64,000 nt of DNA from Bog-793 sp963785415 (GCA_963785415.1 CAWAVB010000001.1:1612001-1676000), one strand, 5' to 3'. Positions 1 to 8,659 are shown, counted from the stretch's first letter. The notes: generated by a model not told the origin, from the letters alone. A program made the numbers and translations.

Positions 1-2
1 AA

Positions 3-242
3 TGGCTGGTCAACGGTGATCTGACGATCAAGGACGTGACCCTGCCCGTGGTGCTCGACCTCGAGTTCAACGGCGCGACCACCGACCCGTGGGGTGGCGT
101 GCGGCTCGGCTTCTCCGCCGTGACCGAGATCGACCGGACCGACTACGGCGTCTCGTGGAACACCGCCCTCGACGGCGGCGGGGTCGTCGTCGGCAACCGG
201 GTGAAGATCGAGATCGAAGCGGAAGCGGTTCGCGCGAGTTAA
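3..242 (+). CDS. YceI-like family protein, C-terminal part
   Basis: Only the last 79 residues are in the window. The frame is already open at the left edge, so the true start lies outside. The visible part reads NGDLTIKDVTLPVVLDLEF and ends with VGNRVKIEIEAEA. This matches the C-terminal beta strands of YceI-like lipocalin-fold proteins, which have the pattern LTIrGvTrPV, then an aromatic FSA..EIDR..YG strand, then a final VGD.V.I.IE.EA strand. Family members are thought to bind isoprenoid-like lipids. Nothing here shows the ligand. A strong GC-rich hairpin follows the stop codon. The family call is fairly safe; the cellular role is unknown. Confidence 0.75.
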   Translation, partial: WLVNGDLTIKDVTLPVVLDLEFNGATTDPWGGVRLGFSAVTEIDRTDYGVSWNTALDGGGVVVGNRVKIEIEAEAVRAS

Positions 243-262
243 TTTCCCCCGACTCGCGCGCC

Positions 263-292
263 GGCGCCGGGTTCACTCCGCGACCCGGCGCC
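263..292 (+). terminator. GC-rich hairpin after the YceI gene
   Basis: A perfect 10-base-pair inverted repeat (GGCGCCGGGT at 263-272, ACCCGGCGCC at 283-292) encloses a 10-base loop 21 bases after the stop codon. There is no T-run after it, so it would be a U-less terminator of the kind common in high-GC actinobacteria. Termination is inferred from structure and position only. Confidence 0.45.
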
Positions 293-350
293 GTGGCGCG
301 TCTCGAACCGGAGCGTTGCGGTCTCGCGCAACGCCTGCTCGAATGCTCGG

Positions 351-1157
351 GTGGCCACGGGGCGCGCCGACGGCGCGGCGGCGATCCTCGACGAGGCGTG
401 TGTCGTGCTCGGCGGGAGAACGGTGCTCGGACCGGTGTCGCTCGAGATCGCCCGGGGCGAGCACTGGGCCTTCCTCGGCCCGAACGGGGCCGGCAAGACG
501 ACGATGCTTTCGCTGCTCGGCGCGGAGCGCCATCCGACCTCGGGGCGTGTCGAGGTCCTCGGCGAGCGGCTTGGTCGCGTCGACCTACGGGTGTTGCGTC
601 AACGGATCGGCGTGGTCGGGCACCGCGTCGCCGAGCGCCTGCCGCCCTCGGCGACGGCGCTCGAGGTCGTTCTCACCGGGAAAGAGGGCCTGCTCGCGCC
701 TTGGTGGCGACGGTTCGACGACGCCGAGCGCGGCGCGGCGATAGCGATGCTCGGACGCGTCGGCTGCGGAACTCTCGCCGACCAGCCCTTCGGCCAGTGC
801 TCGCAAGGGGAGCGCCAACGTGTGCTCGTCGCGCGATCGCTTCTCGGGCGGCACGAGCTGCTGCTCCTCGACGAGCCGGCGCTCGGGGTCGACCTGCCGG
901 GCCGCGAGGCGCTCATCGGCGTGCTCGACGAGCTCGCGGTTCCGGGCGGTCCGACGACGGTCCACGTCGCGCACACCCTCGAGGAGCTGCCCGGCACGAC
1001 CAGCCACGCCATGCTCATCGCCCGCGGCCGGCTCGTCGCGGCGGGGAGAGCGGACGAGGTCCTCGTCGACGAGGCGCTCAGCGAGTGCTTCGGTGCGGCG
1101 TTCGTCGTCGAGAGAACGGGAAGGCGCTACAGCGCGCGGGCCGCGGGCACCTGGTAA
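351..1157 (+). CDS. ABC transporter ATP-binding protein
   Basis: A 268-residue stand-alone ABC ATPase. Walker A is GPNGAGKTT (about residues 44-52), the signature motif is CSQGERQR (about 149-156) in place of the usual LSGGQ, and Walker B is LLLLDEP (about 171-177), followed by a switch histidine in VHVAHTLEEL. The short N-terminal core and the degenerate signature resemble ModF/PhnC-like single-domain ATPases. No permease or binding protein is adjacent, so the substrate cannot be named. It may serve a permease encoded elsewhere or have a non-transport role. The GTG start at 351 gives the family-typical N-terminus. It is convergent with the decayed kdpD fragment that follows. Confidence 0.85.
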   Translation: MATGRADGAAAILDEACVVLGGRTVLGPVSLEIARGEHWAFLGPNGAGKTTMLSLLGAERHPTSGRVEVLGERLGRVDLRVLRQRIGVVGHRVAERLPPSATALEVVLTGKEGLLAPWWRRFDDAERGAAIAMLGRVGCGTLADQPFGQCSQGERQRVLVARSLLGRHELLLLDEPALGVDLPGREALIGVLDELAVPGGPTTVHVAHTLEELPGTTSHAMLIARGRLVAAGRADEVLVDEALSECFGAAFVVERTGRRYSARAAGTW

Positions 1158-1175
1158 CGGCGGGCGCCCGAGCGC

Positions 1176-1764
1176 TCATTCCTCGTCTTCCTCGGCGACC
1201 GGGCGGCTCCGGGCGATGACGTGGACGTCGATGCTCTGTTCGGCGCCGAAGCACAGGACCCGGGTGACGACCGATCCCTTCGTGAGCTCCTCGAGGCGCG
1301 GCCGCCGGCTCGAACCGAGGACGATCTGGGTGATCTGATGGGCGTGCGCGAACTCGACGAGGGCGCGCGCCGGGTCGTCGCGCGTCATCTCGTGCCAGTG
1401 CCCGCCGACGTCCTCGGCGACCTTGCGGAGTCGGCGCATCGCCGCGACCGACGACGAGCCCGATCTCGGGGTGTCGGGCGAGAACGGCGTCGAGATCCAT
1501 CTCCTCGAACGTCGCGCCGCGGTACTTGACGCGCTTTCAGGGGACGACCTCGAGCGTGCCGATCTCCGCAGCCGTGTGCGCCCGGCCGTGGGTCTCGACG
1601 AATCCGATGACGACGTCGCGGCCCCGTTTGTGGCGGCGGCCCTCGTCGAGCATCGCGATCGTCTTCCCGACGCCGGCCACGGCGCCGAGGTAGATGCGGA
1701 ACTTCCCCGCCGCGAGGACCGCATCGGCGATCTCGTCGGGGCATCGGGTTCCCGGGTCGCTCAT
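1176..1764 (-). pseudogene. Decayed KdpD N-terminal sensor half (KdpD and Usp domains)
   Basis: Starting at an ATG (1762-1764), the minus strand encodes the KdpD sensor-domain start, KFRIYLGAVAGVGKTIAML, with its Walker A. The frame then hits an in-frame TGA at 1537-1539, in a place where the family usually has Arg (VVP-stop-KRVKYRGATFEEMDLDAVLARHPEI). Reading past it, homology breaks off near 1440-1455. It resumes in another frame at RRLRKVAEDVGG and continues through the end of the Usp-like domain (ITQIVLGSSRR, SIDVHVIAR). So there is one nonsense codon plus an internal deletion of roughly 200 codons with a frame change. The gene is divergent from the intact kinase half next door. A single-base sequencing error could explain the stop but not the deletion. 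Confidence 0.8.
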
Positions 1765-1909
1765 GTCCCCATCGTCGCCGACGGCCCGGCCGAACGGTGC
1801 TATGCCGGCGGGGCGCACACCCGTTGCGACGTGTCGTCGCCTCTGCTCCAGGCGGGTCGCGCGAAGTCCCCAGTAGACTGCCGCCGCAACGAATCCGGCG
1901 CGGGGCGAC

Positions 1910-3382
1910 ATGAAGAGTTTCGAGCAACACCTCGTTCGCGTGCTCATCGTCCTGGCGGCGATCGCGGCCATCGGGTTCGTCCTCTTGCCGTTCCGCGGGC
2001 ACGTCGACCGCGAGACGGTCGGTCTCGTCCTCGTCATCCCGGTCTTCGTCGCGGTCGCCGCCGGTGGCTACGTCGCCGGAGTCGTCGCGGTGGCCGCGAC
2101 CTTCGTGATCTACGACGTGCTCTTCATCCCCCCCTACGGGTCGTTGGCGATCGGCCCCGGCCAGAACCTCGTGCCGCTCGCCGTCTACACGGTCGTCATG
2201 TTGGCGGTGGCGCGCATCCTCTCCAATCTGCGGCGCGCTCGCGCCGACGCGCGCCAGCGCGAGTCCGAGACGCGTCGCCTGTTCGAGCTGTCCGAGGTGC
2301 TGACGGCGGACCAGCCGCTTCCGGTGCTGTTGTCGGCCATCGTCGAGTCGGTGCACGAGGCGTTCGGACTGGCGAGCGTCGTGCTCGTCCTGCCGGAAGG
2401 CGACGACTTCACCGTCGCGGCGCAGGCCGGGGAGCCGCTTGCGCCGGACGACCTCCGTGCTGTCTTTCCCGCGGCCGGCGGGCCCCGCAGCCTGGCCGGC
2501 ATCGCGACCCAGGCGGGGTCGCTCCTCGGGATCCCGCTCGCCGCTGCCGGCAGGCCGATCGGCGTGCTCGTCGTCTCGGGCACGACGATCGCCTCAGACG
2601 AGCTTGGTTCGCTGCGCACCTTCGCCAACCAGGCGGCGCTCGCCGTCGAACGGGCCAGATTGCGCGAGCAGACCGCCCAGACCGAGCTGCTGCGACGGGT
2701 CGACGGTTGGCGCTCCGCGCTGCTCGGCGCCGTCTCCCACGACCTGCGGACCCCGCTCGCGTCGATGAAGGCGGCGGTTTCCGACCTGAGGCGCGACGAC
2801 CTTCGTCTCAGTAAGCAAGACACCGACGAGCTGCTTGAGCTCATCGAGTCCCAGTCGGACCGGCTCGCCCGCCTCGTCACCAACCTGCTCGACATGACCC
2901 GCATCGAGTTCGGCGAGCTGGAGCTGCGCCGGGAGCCAGCGACGCTCGAGGACCTCCTCGGTGAGGCGCTCGCCGCCTACGGCACGGCGGGGTGGACCGA
3001 CCGGGTCGTCGCCTCGTTCCCGGCCGACCTCCCGCGTGTCGATGTCGACCGATTGCTTGTCTGCCAGATCCTCGCCAACCTCTTAGAGAACGCCGAGCGC
3101 CACGCCCCAGAGGGGACGCCGATCTCGGTCGCCGGGCGGATGGTCGACGGCGTGGTCGAGGTCTCGGTCGAGGACCGCGGGCCCGGGGTGCCCGAGTCCG
3201 ACCGCGACCGGATCTTTCGGATGTTCAACCGGGTCTCGGGCGGCGGACGGGCCGGGATCGGCCTCGCCATCGTCCAGGCGTTCGTCGAGGCGCACGGGCA
3301 GTCCGTGCGGGTCGAGCGCGCCGCCGCCGGCGGCGCCCGGTTCGTCTTCACGCTGCCGGCCGACGCCGGCGGGGTCGCCTAA
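1910..3382 (+). CDS. kdpD: KdpD-type sensor histidine kinase lacking the N-terminal sensor half
   Basis: This 490-residue membrane histidine kinase corresponds to the C-terminal half of KdpD. Order of domains: four closely spaced membrane segments (DUF4118-like, about 8-105), a GAF-like region (about 130-250), a HisKA domain with the phosphoryl-accepting His277 in GAVSHDLRTPLAS, and an HATPase domain with the N-box ANLLENAERHAP and G-boxes EDRGPGVP and GGRAGIGLAIV. Full KdpD proteins are near 850-900 residues; the missing Usp/KdpD-N half is present only as a pseudogene on the other strand. The stop codon overlaps the kdpE start (TAATG). It is expected to phosphorylate KdpE and control the kdpFABC operon on the facing strand. 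How it senses potassium without the N-terminal half is open. Confidence 0.88.
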   Translation: MKSFEQHLVRVLIVLAAIAAIGFVLLPFRGHVDRETVGLVLVIPVFVAVAAGGYVAGVVAVAATFVIYDVLFIPPYGSLAIGPGQNLVPLAVYTVVMLAVARILSNLRRARADARQRESETRRLFELSEVLTADQPLPVLLSAIVESVHEAFGLASVVLVLPEGDDFTVAAQAGEPLAPDDLRAVFPAAGGPRSLAGIATQAGSLLGIPLAAAGRPIGVLVVSGTTIASDELGSLRTFANQAALAVERARLREQTAQTELLRRVDGWRSALLGAVSHDLRTPLASMKAAVSDLRRDDLRLSKQDTDELLELIESQSDRLARLVTNLLDMTRIEFGELELRREPATLEDLLGEALAAYGTAGWTDRVVASFPADLPRVDVDRLLVCQILANLLENAERHAPEGTPISVAGRMVDGVVEVSVEDRGPGVPESDRDRIFRMFNRVSGGGRAGIGLAIVQAFVEAHGQSVRVERAAAGGARFVFTLPADAGGVA

Positions 3383-4056
3383 TGGCCCGCGTCCTCGTCG
3401 TCGACGACGACGCCTCGTTGCGCAAGGCCCTCCAGATCGGCCTGGCGGCCCGTGGCTACGAGGTGCTCCTGGCGAAGACGGGCGAGGAGGCCATCAACCA
3501 GGTGGCGCTCGGCACACCCGACCTCGTCGTGCTCGACCTCGGGCTCACCGACATCGACGGTCTCGAGGTCTGCCGGCGGGTCCGGTCGTTCTCCGGCGTC
3601 CCGATCGTCGTGCTGAGCGCGGCGGGATCGGAGTCGCGCAAGGTCGCCGCCCTCGACGAGGGGGCCGACGACTACGTCACGAAACCCTTCTCCATGGCCG
3701 AGCTCGAGGCGCGCCTGCGTACCGCCCTGCGCCACGGTGGCGCGGTCGCGAACGAGCCGTCCGAGATCCGCGTCGGCCGGATCGAGGTCGATCTCGCCCG
3801 CCAGAGCGCCCGGCTCGGCGGCGTCCCGCTCAATCTCACCCCACACGAGTTCTCGTTCTTGAGCTTCCTCGCGCGCAACGCCGGCAAGGTGTGCACGCAC
3901 CAGATGATCCTGCAGGCCGTTTGGGGGCCCGGTTACGGGGCCGAGACGCGCTACGTCCGCGTCTACGCTCACCGGCTGCGGCGCAAGCTCGGGGACTCAG
4001 CGGGCGGCGTCGTGCGCAACCACCCAGGGATCGGCTACGAGCTCGTCGGCGATTAG
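3382..4056 (+). CDS. kdpE: KdpE response regulator
   Basis: A 224-residue OmpR/PhoB-family regulator. The receiver domain starts MARVLVVDDD, with acidic residues Asp8-10 and phospho-acceptor Asp52 in VVLDLGLTDIDG, and the conserved Lys lies in DDYVTKPFS. The C-terminal winged helix includes LTPHEFSFLSFLARNAGKV and ends RNHPGIGYELVGD, typical of KdpE. The ATG at 3382 overlaps the kinase stop by one base, so the two are cotranslated. A longer frame exists upstream, but it lies inside kdpD and has no homology. The expected target is the promoter of the leftward kdp operon near 8,530-8,670. A GC hairpin right after the stop separates it from kdpC. Confidence 0.93.
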   Translation: MARVLVVDDDASLRKALQIGLAARGYEVLLAKTGEEAINQVALGTPDLVVLDLGLTDIDGLEVCRRVRSFSGVPIVVLSAAGSESRKVAALDEGADDYVTKPFSMAELEARLRTALRHGGAVANEPSEIRVGRIEVDLARQSARLGGVPLNLTPHEFSFLSFLARNAGKVCTHQMILQAVWGPGYGAETRYVRVYAHRLRRKLGDSAGGVVRNHPGIGYELVGD

Positions 4057-4075
4057 CCGCGCGCCGGGGCGCGGC
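4056..4075. terminator. Short bidirectional hairpin between kdpE and kdpC
   Basis: A 7-base-pair inverted repeat (GCCGCGC / GCGCGGC) with a 6-base loop fills the 19 bases between the convergent kdpE and kdpC stop codons. It can fold on either strand, so it could end both transcripts. There is no T-run; function is inferred from position. Confidence 0.4.
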
Positions 4076-4609
4076 TCAGTGCACCAGTTTGGCGAGCGCC
4101 TCGTTCAGCCCCAGGACGTTGATGTAGGAACTGCCGAGGAAGCCGAGCTCGGGGCCGACGACCTGGGAGGCGATGAGCCGATCCACCCGGGCGACGGTGA
4201 GCCCGTTCGCCTTGGCGACGGCGTGGGCCTGGGCGTAGGCGTCGGCGGGGCTGATGTCCGGGTCAACACCGCTCCCGGACCCCGTGACAAGGTCCGCCGT
4301 CGGGGTGATGCCCTCGGAGCGCAAGAGGTGGATCCGCGCTTCGAGGATCCCGACGAACTTCTCCGAACGCGGTCCCCAGTTCGCCGAGCCGGTCGCCGCG
4401 GGGTTGTCGGGATCGTCCCGGCCCTGGAACCACTTCGGCCCGGTCCACTGCTGGCCGACGAGGGTCGAGCCGTTCGCCGTCAGCGAACCGTTCGCCTGGC
4501 GGCCGAAGAAGGCCTGGCCGATGCCGGTCTCCACTGCGGGGTAGGCGAGCCCGACGATCACGAACAGGACGACCGACACGACGACGGCACGGCGCAGTTG
4601 CACGAGCAT
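4076..4609 (-). CDS. kdpC: Potassium-transporting ATPase subunit KdpC
   Basis: A 177-residue subunit of the KdpFABC potassium pump. It has one N-terminal membrane helix (VVVSVVLFVIVGLAYPAV, about 9-26), followed by the family motif FGRQANGSL and the extracellular domain with VDPDISPADAYAQA and VNVLGLNEAL-like closing residues. KdpC associates with KdpA and assists ATP binding by KdpB in the assembled complex. Its ATG overlaps the kdpB stop. It is the last gene of a leftward operon that reads small peptide-kdpF-kdpA-kdpB-kdpC. Length is slightly below the E. coli protein, normal for the family. Confidence 0.95.
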   Translation of the reverse strand: MLVQLRRAVVVSVVLFVIVGLAYPAVETGIGQAFFGRQANGSLTANGSTLVGQQWTGPKWFQGRDDPDNPAATGSANWGPRSEKFVGILEARIHLLRSEGITPTADLVTGSGSGVDPDISPADAYAQAHAVAKANGLTVARVDRLIASQVVGPELGFLGSSYINVLGLNEALAKLVH

Positions 4610-6669
4610 CAGTAACCACCTGTCGCTGTGAGGATGAGGTCGATGAGCTTGATCCCGATGAACGGCAGGATCACGCCCCCGACCCCGAAGAGCCAGACGT
4701 TGCGCCGCAGGATCGCCGCCGCGCTCATCGGGCGGAACCGCACGCCGCGCAGGGCCAACGGGATGAGGGCGATGATGATGAGCGCGTTGAAAATGACGGC
4801 CGAGAGCACCGCACTGCTCGCATTGTGCAGGCGCATGATGTTGAGGTCGTTGAGCGCCGGATAGGTCGCGACGAAAAGCGCCGGGATGATCGCGAAGTAC
4901 TTGGCGACGTCGTTCGCGATCGAGAACGTCGTCAGCGCCCCCCGCGTGATGAGGAGCTGCTTGCCGATCTCGACGATGTCGATGAGCTTCGTCGGGTTCG
5001 AGTCGAGGTCCACCATGTTCCCGGCTTCCTTCGCGGCCGACGTCCCCGTGTTCATCGCCACGCCGACGTCGGCCTGGGCGAGGGCGGGCGCGTCGTTCGT
5101 CCCGTCGCCGGTCATCGCGACGAGCTTCCCGTCCTCCTGCTCAGCCCGGATGAGCGCCATCTTGCGTTCCGGGGTCGCCTCGGCGAGGTAGTCGTCGACC
5201 CCGGCCTCAGCGGCGATCGCCGCGGCGGTGAGCGGGTTGTCGCCGGTGATCATGACGGTCCGGATGCCCATCGCCCGCATCGCGGCGAACCGCTCCTGGA
5301 TCCCCTCTTTCACGATGTCTTTCAGCTCGATGACGCCGACCGCGGCCGACCCGTCGGCGACGACGAGCGGGGTCGAGCCGGCCCGGGCGATCCGCTCGAC
5401 GATCCCGTCGAGTTCGGGCGGCACGGTCCCGCCCTGGTCGACGACCCACTGCCGGATCGCGTCCGCGGCGCCCTTGCGGATGTGCCGACCGTCGAGGTCG
5501 AGACCCGACATGCGGGTCGTGGCCGAGAACGGGATGAACTTGTGGTCGCCGAGCTCCTGCTCGCGCAGGTTGAAACGCTCCTTGGCCAGAACGACGATCG
5601 AGCGCCCCTCGGGCGTCTCGTCGGCGAGCGAGGCGAGCTGGGCGGCCTCGGCGACGTCCCGTTCGCTGTGCCCGCCGACCGGCGAGAACGCCGACGCCAT
5701 CCGGTTGCCGAGCGTGATCGTGCCGGTCTTGTCGAGGAGCAGCGTCTGGACGTCGCCCGCCGCCTCGACCGACCGCCCGCTCATCGCGAGCACGTTGCGC
5801 TGCACGAGACGGTCCATCCCGGCGATTCCGATCGCCGAGAGCAGCGCCCCGATCGTCGTCGGGATGAGACAGACGAGCAGGGCGACGAGGACGACGACCG
5901 AGACGGGGGCGCCCGCGTAGTGGCCGAAGGGCTGGAGCACGACGACGACGGGCAGGAAGATGATCGTGAGGGCGGCGAGCAGGATCGTGAGCGCGACCTC
6001 GTTCGGGGTCTTCTGGCGGCTCGCGCCCTCGACGAGGCCGATCATCCGGTCGAGGAAGGTGTGGCCGCGCTCGGCCGTGATCCGAACGAGGATGCGGTCG
6101 GAGAGCACCTTGGTGCCGCCGGTGACCGCCGAGCGGTCACCTCCGGACTCGCGGATGACCGGGGCCGACTCGCCGGTGATCGCCGACTCGTCGACGGAGG
6201 CGACGCCTTCGATGATCTCGCCGTCCGAAGGGATGATGTCGCCCGCCTCGCAGACGACGACGTCGCCCTTCGAGAGTTCGCCAGCCGCGACGCGCCGCTC
6301 CGAGCCGTCCGGGCCGACGAGGCGCGCCTCGGTGTCGGCGCGCATCCGGCGCAAGGTGTCGGCCTGCGCCTTGCCCCGCCCCTCAGCGACCGCCTCGGCG
6401 AAGTTGGCGAACAGGACGGTGAGGAAGAGCCAGATCGTGACCGACCAGGTGAAGATCCCAGGGCGGGAGATCGACTCGATGAGGGTGATGACGGCGCCGA
6501 CGAGGACGACGAACATCACGGGGTTGCGGACCTGGACCCGGGGGTCGAGCTTTCTCATCGCGTCGATCGCGGCGCGCCCGAGGATCTCGCGGTCGAAAAG
6601 GCCGCGCTTTTCGGCGACCCCGTGCGCGCTCGGCGGGGTGACCAATGTGGTGGCCGTCTCGGGGGTCAT
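4609..6669 (-). CDS. kdpB: Potassium-transporting P-type ATPase subunit KdpB
   Basis: The 686-residue catalytic subunit of the Kdp pump. The actuator-domain TGES motif is at 165-168 (its Ser is the residue whose phosphorylation inhibits E. coli KdpB). The phosphorylated Asp is Asp313 in LLLDKTGTIT, and the hinge motif is TGDGTNDAPAL. Membrane segments flank these (about 48-90, 225-285, and three near the C-terminus after 575). ATP hydrolysis here drives potassium uptake through KdpA. The start codon overlaps the kdpA stop at 6669, so translation is coupled. Length and motif order are family-typical and nothing appears damaged. Confidence 0.97.
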   Translation of the reverse strand: MTPETATTLVTPPSAHGVAEKRGLFDREILGRAAIDAMRKLDPRVQVRNPVMFVVLVGAVITLIESISRPGIFTWSVTIWLFLTVLFANFAEAVAEGRGKAQADTLRRMRADTEARLVGPDGSERRVAAGELSKGDVVVCEAGDIIPSDGEIIEGVASVDESAITGESAPVIRESGGDRSAVTGGTKVLSDRILVRITAERGHTFLDRMIGLVEGASRQKTPNEVALTILLAALTIIFLPVVVVLQPFGHYAGAPVSVVVLVALLVCLIPTTIGALLSAIGIAGMDRLVQRNVLAMSGRSVEAAGDVQTLLLDKTGTITLGNRMASAFSPVGGHSERDVAEAAQLASLADETPEGRSIVVLAKERFNLREQELGDHKFIPFSATTRMSGLDLDGRHIRKGAADAIRQWVVDQGGTVPPELDGIVERIARAGSTPLVVADGSAAVGVIELKDIVKEGIQERFAAMRAMGIRTVMITGDNPLTAAAIAAEAGVDDYLAEATPERKMALIRAEQEDGKLVAMTGDGTNDAPALAQADVGVAMNTGTSAAKEAGNMVDLDSNPTKLIDIVEIGKQLLITRGALTTFSIANDVAKYFAIIPALFVATYPALNDLNIMRLHNASSAVLSAVIFNALIIIALIPLALRGVRFRPMSAAAILRRNVWLFGVGGVILPFIGIKLIDLILTATGGY

Positions 6670-8360
6670 CAGAAGAACTTCCCGTTCAGGAGCTGCTCGA
6701 CGATGGGACCAAGGGACACCGCCGGGAAGAACGTCAGTGCGCCGACGATGAGGATCACGCCGAGGAGCAGCCCCGTGAACATCGGCGTGTCCGTCCGGAA
6801 GGTGCCTGCGGACGCCGCGACGATGGGCTTGGCGGCGAGCACGCCCGCCAGCGCGAGGACCGGGATCATGATGGCGAACCGCCCGAGCAGCATCGCGATC
6901 CCACCGGCCACGTTGTAAAAGGCGGTGTTGCCGGTGAGTCCGGCGAACGCCGATCCGTTGTTGTTCGTCTGCGACGTGAAGGCGTAGAGGATCTCGGTGA
7001 ACCCGTGCGGGCCCGCGTTGAGCGGTCCGGCGCGGCCTTCGGCGATCGAGACGGCGATGGCCGTCAGGATGAGCACGACCATCGGCATGACGAGCACGCC
7101 CAGCGCGGCGAGCTTCACCTCTTTGGACTGGATCTTTTTACCTAGGTACTCCGGCGTCCGCCCGACCATGAGCCCGCCGAGGAAGACCGTCACGATCGCG
7201 AACAGAAGAATGGTGTAGAGCCCGCTCCCCGTCCCGCCGGGGCTGATCTCGCCGAGCATCATGCCGGTGAGGAGGGCGAAGCCCCCGATCGGCGTGTAGG
7301 AGTCGTTCGCCGAGTCGACCGATCCGGTCGAGGTCTGGGTGGACGCGATGTTGTAAAAGACCGAGTCCGAGACGCCGAACCGGACCTCCTTGCCCTCGAC
7401 GTTCCCCCCGGGCTGGTAGGTGACGCCGGCCTTGGCGATCGCGGGGTTTGTCCCGTGCTCGGCGACCTCGCCCATCGCGATCCACGCGCCGAACAGGATC
7501 ACCATCGCGGCGACGACGGCGACGCCCTGGCGGAAGCTGCCGACCATCTTGCCGAAGGTGTAGGTGAGCGCGAACGGGATCGAGAGCAGAAGCACGAACG
7601 AGAGGAAGTTCGTCAGCCCGGTCGGGTTCTCGAAGGGGTCGGCGCCGTTGGCGTTGTACGTCCCGCCGCCGTTCGTCCCGAGCTCCTTGATCGCCTCCTG
7701 GGAGCCAAACGGGCCGCGGGGGATCGTCTGGGTGACGTGGTTCAGGGCGTCATGGACCGTCGCCGGGCCGGCGAAGGTCTGGATGGCGCCCTGGCCGATG
7801 AAGATGATTCCGGCGACGAGCGAGATCGGCAGGAGGATGTAGAGGACGCCGCGGACGAGGTCGACCCAGAAGTTCCCGATCGTCGCCGACCCGTGGCGGG
7901 CGAATCCCCGGATGAGCGCGATCGCGACGGCGATCCCGACCGAGGCGGAGGCGAAGTTCTGAACGGCGAGGGCGCCCATCTGCGACAGGTACGTCATCGT
8001 CGACTCGCCCGAGTAGTTCTGCCAGTTCGTGTTCGTGACAAACGAGACCGCCGTGTTGAAGCTGAGCGCCGGGCTGACCGCCCCGAGATGCTGCGGGTTG
8101 AGCGGCAGCGACCCCTGCAGCCGGATCATCCCGTAGACGACGAGGATGGCGACGGCGGAGTAGGCGATGAGCGATCCGGCGTAGCGCTGCCAGCTCTGCT
8201 CGACCTCGGGGTCGACGCCGACGAGCCGGTAGATCGGCCCTTCGATGAAGGCAAGGTACCGTACGCGGCCCTGGTAGACCGCGGCCATGTACGAGCCGAG
8301 GAATCGCCAGATCAGGATCATGACGACCGCGAAGACGACGATCATCCATGTCAGATCCAC
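6669..8360 (-). CDS. kdpA: Potassium-binding and translocating subunit KdpA
   Basis: A 563-residue, roughly ten-helix membrane protein of the superfamily of K+ transporters. The selectivity-filter loops are visible in order: FVTNTNWQNYSGE, ELGTNGGGTYNAN with DPFENPTGLTN, DSYTPIGGFALL, and FTSQTNNNGSAFAGL. It binds potassium at high affinity and passes it toward KdpB. The start is a GTG overlapping the kdpF stop (TAGTG). Length is close to the E. coli protein (557). The conserved TNGGG triplet suggests a functional high-affinity filter. Confidence 0.96.
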   Translation of the reverse strand: MDLTWMIVVFAVVMILIWRFLGSYMAAVYQGRVRYLAFIEGPIYRLVGVDPEVEQSWQRYAGSLIAYSAVAILVVYGMIRLQGSLPLNPQHLGAVSPALSFNTAVSFVTNTNWQNYSGESTMTYLSQMGALAVQNFASASVGIAVAIALIRGFARHGSATIGNFWVDLVRGVLYILLPISLVAGIIFIGQGAIQTFAGPATVHDALNHVTQTIPRGPFGSQEAIKELGTNGGGTYNANGADPFENPTGLTNFLSFVLLLSIPFALTYTFGKMVGSFRQGVAVVAAMVILFGAWIAMGEVAEHGTNPAIAKAGVTYQPGGNVEGKEVRFGVSDSVFYNIASTQTSTGSVDSANDSYTPIGGFALLTGMMLGEISPGGTGSGLYTILLFAIVTVFLGGLMVGRTPEYLGKKIQSKEVKLAALGVLVMPMVVLILTAIAVSIAEGRAGPLNAGPHGFTEILYAFTSQTNNNGSAFAGLTGNTAFYNVAGGIAMLLGRFAIMIPVLALAGVLAAKPIVAASAGTFRTDTPMFTGLLLGVILIVGALTFFPAVSLGPIVEQLLNGKFF

Positions 8361-8449
8361 TAGAAGCGCTCCGCCCGGAACATCGCGAAACCGAGGTAGA
8401 TGAACACGACGAGCGACACGGCGAGCAACGCGCCTTGGACGGCGGTCAT
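8360..8449 (-). CDS. kdpF: KdpF, small stabilising subunit
   Basis: A 29-residue single-helix peptide. Its hydrophobic core GALLAVSLVVFIYLGFAMF is followed by RAERF, close to the family C-terminal pattern ...aLl.PErF. KdpF sits in the membrane and stabilises the KdpABC complex. Its ATG overlaps the stop codon of the 27-residue peptide upstream (ATGA), and its TAG overlaps the kdpA GTG. It is too short for most gene callers, but position and sequence are convincing. Confidence 0.85.
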   Translation of the reverse strand: MTAVQGALLAVSLVVFIYLGFAMFRAERF

Positions 8450-8529
8450 ACGCGTTCGAGCGCCCAGATCAAGCCGAACATGAGGGCGGCGAACAAGACC
8501 ACACCGAGCACCGCGAGGAAATCGGCCAC
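8446..8529 (-). CDS. 27-residue membrane peptide at the head of the kdp operon
   Basis: A GTG-initiated frame encodes VADFLAVLGVVLFAALMFGL followed by IWALERV. It is almost one membrane helix with an acidic and a basic residue at the end, much like KdpF. It overlaps kdpF by four bases (ATGA), so it is in the same tightly coupled chain. A purine-rich AAAGTGG lies a few bases upstream. Small frames of this kind are found before kdpF in other actinobacterial kdp operons, as far as I recall. It may be a second KdpF-like accessory helix or a regulatory peptide. No function is established. Confidence 0.6.
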   Translation of the reverse strand: MADFLAVLGVVLFAALMFGLIWALERV

Positions 8530-8659
8530 GGGACCACTTTCCCGGCGAACTTGTGAAAAATCTGTCAAAGGTTGTGCAGGGCGCATCAAAAAAGTGTGAA
8601 CGCCCGCCCGGGCGCGCCGTCTCCGGCGGAACTTCTCCGTCGGCCCCCGGAACCGTTCG

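Noticed and set aside
4825..6918. A 697-codon plus-strand frame over kdpB
   Set aside because: kdpB on the minus strand has every P-type ATPase motif; the plus-strand product is low-complexity Asp/Arg/Gly.
8563..8568. TTGACA on the minus strand upstream of the kdp operon as a -35 box
   Set aside because: The sequence 17 bases downstream on that strand is CCGGGA, not a -10 box, so no promoter can be supported there.
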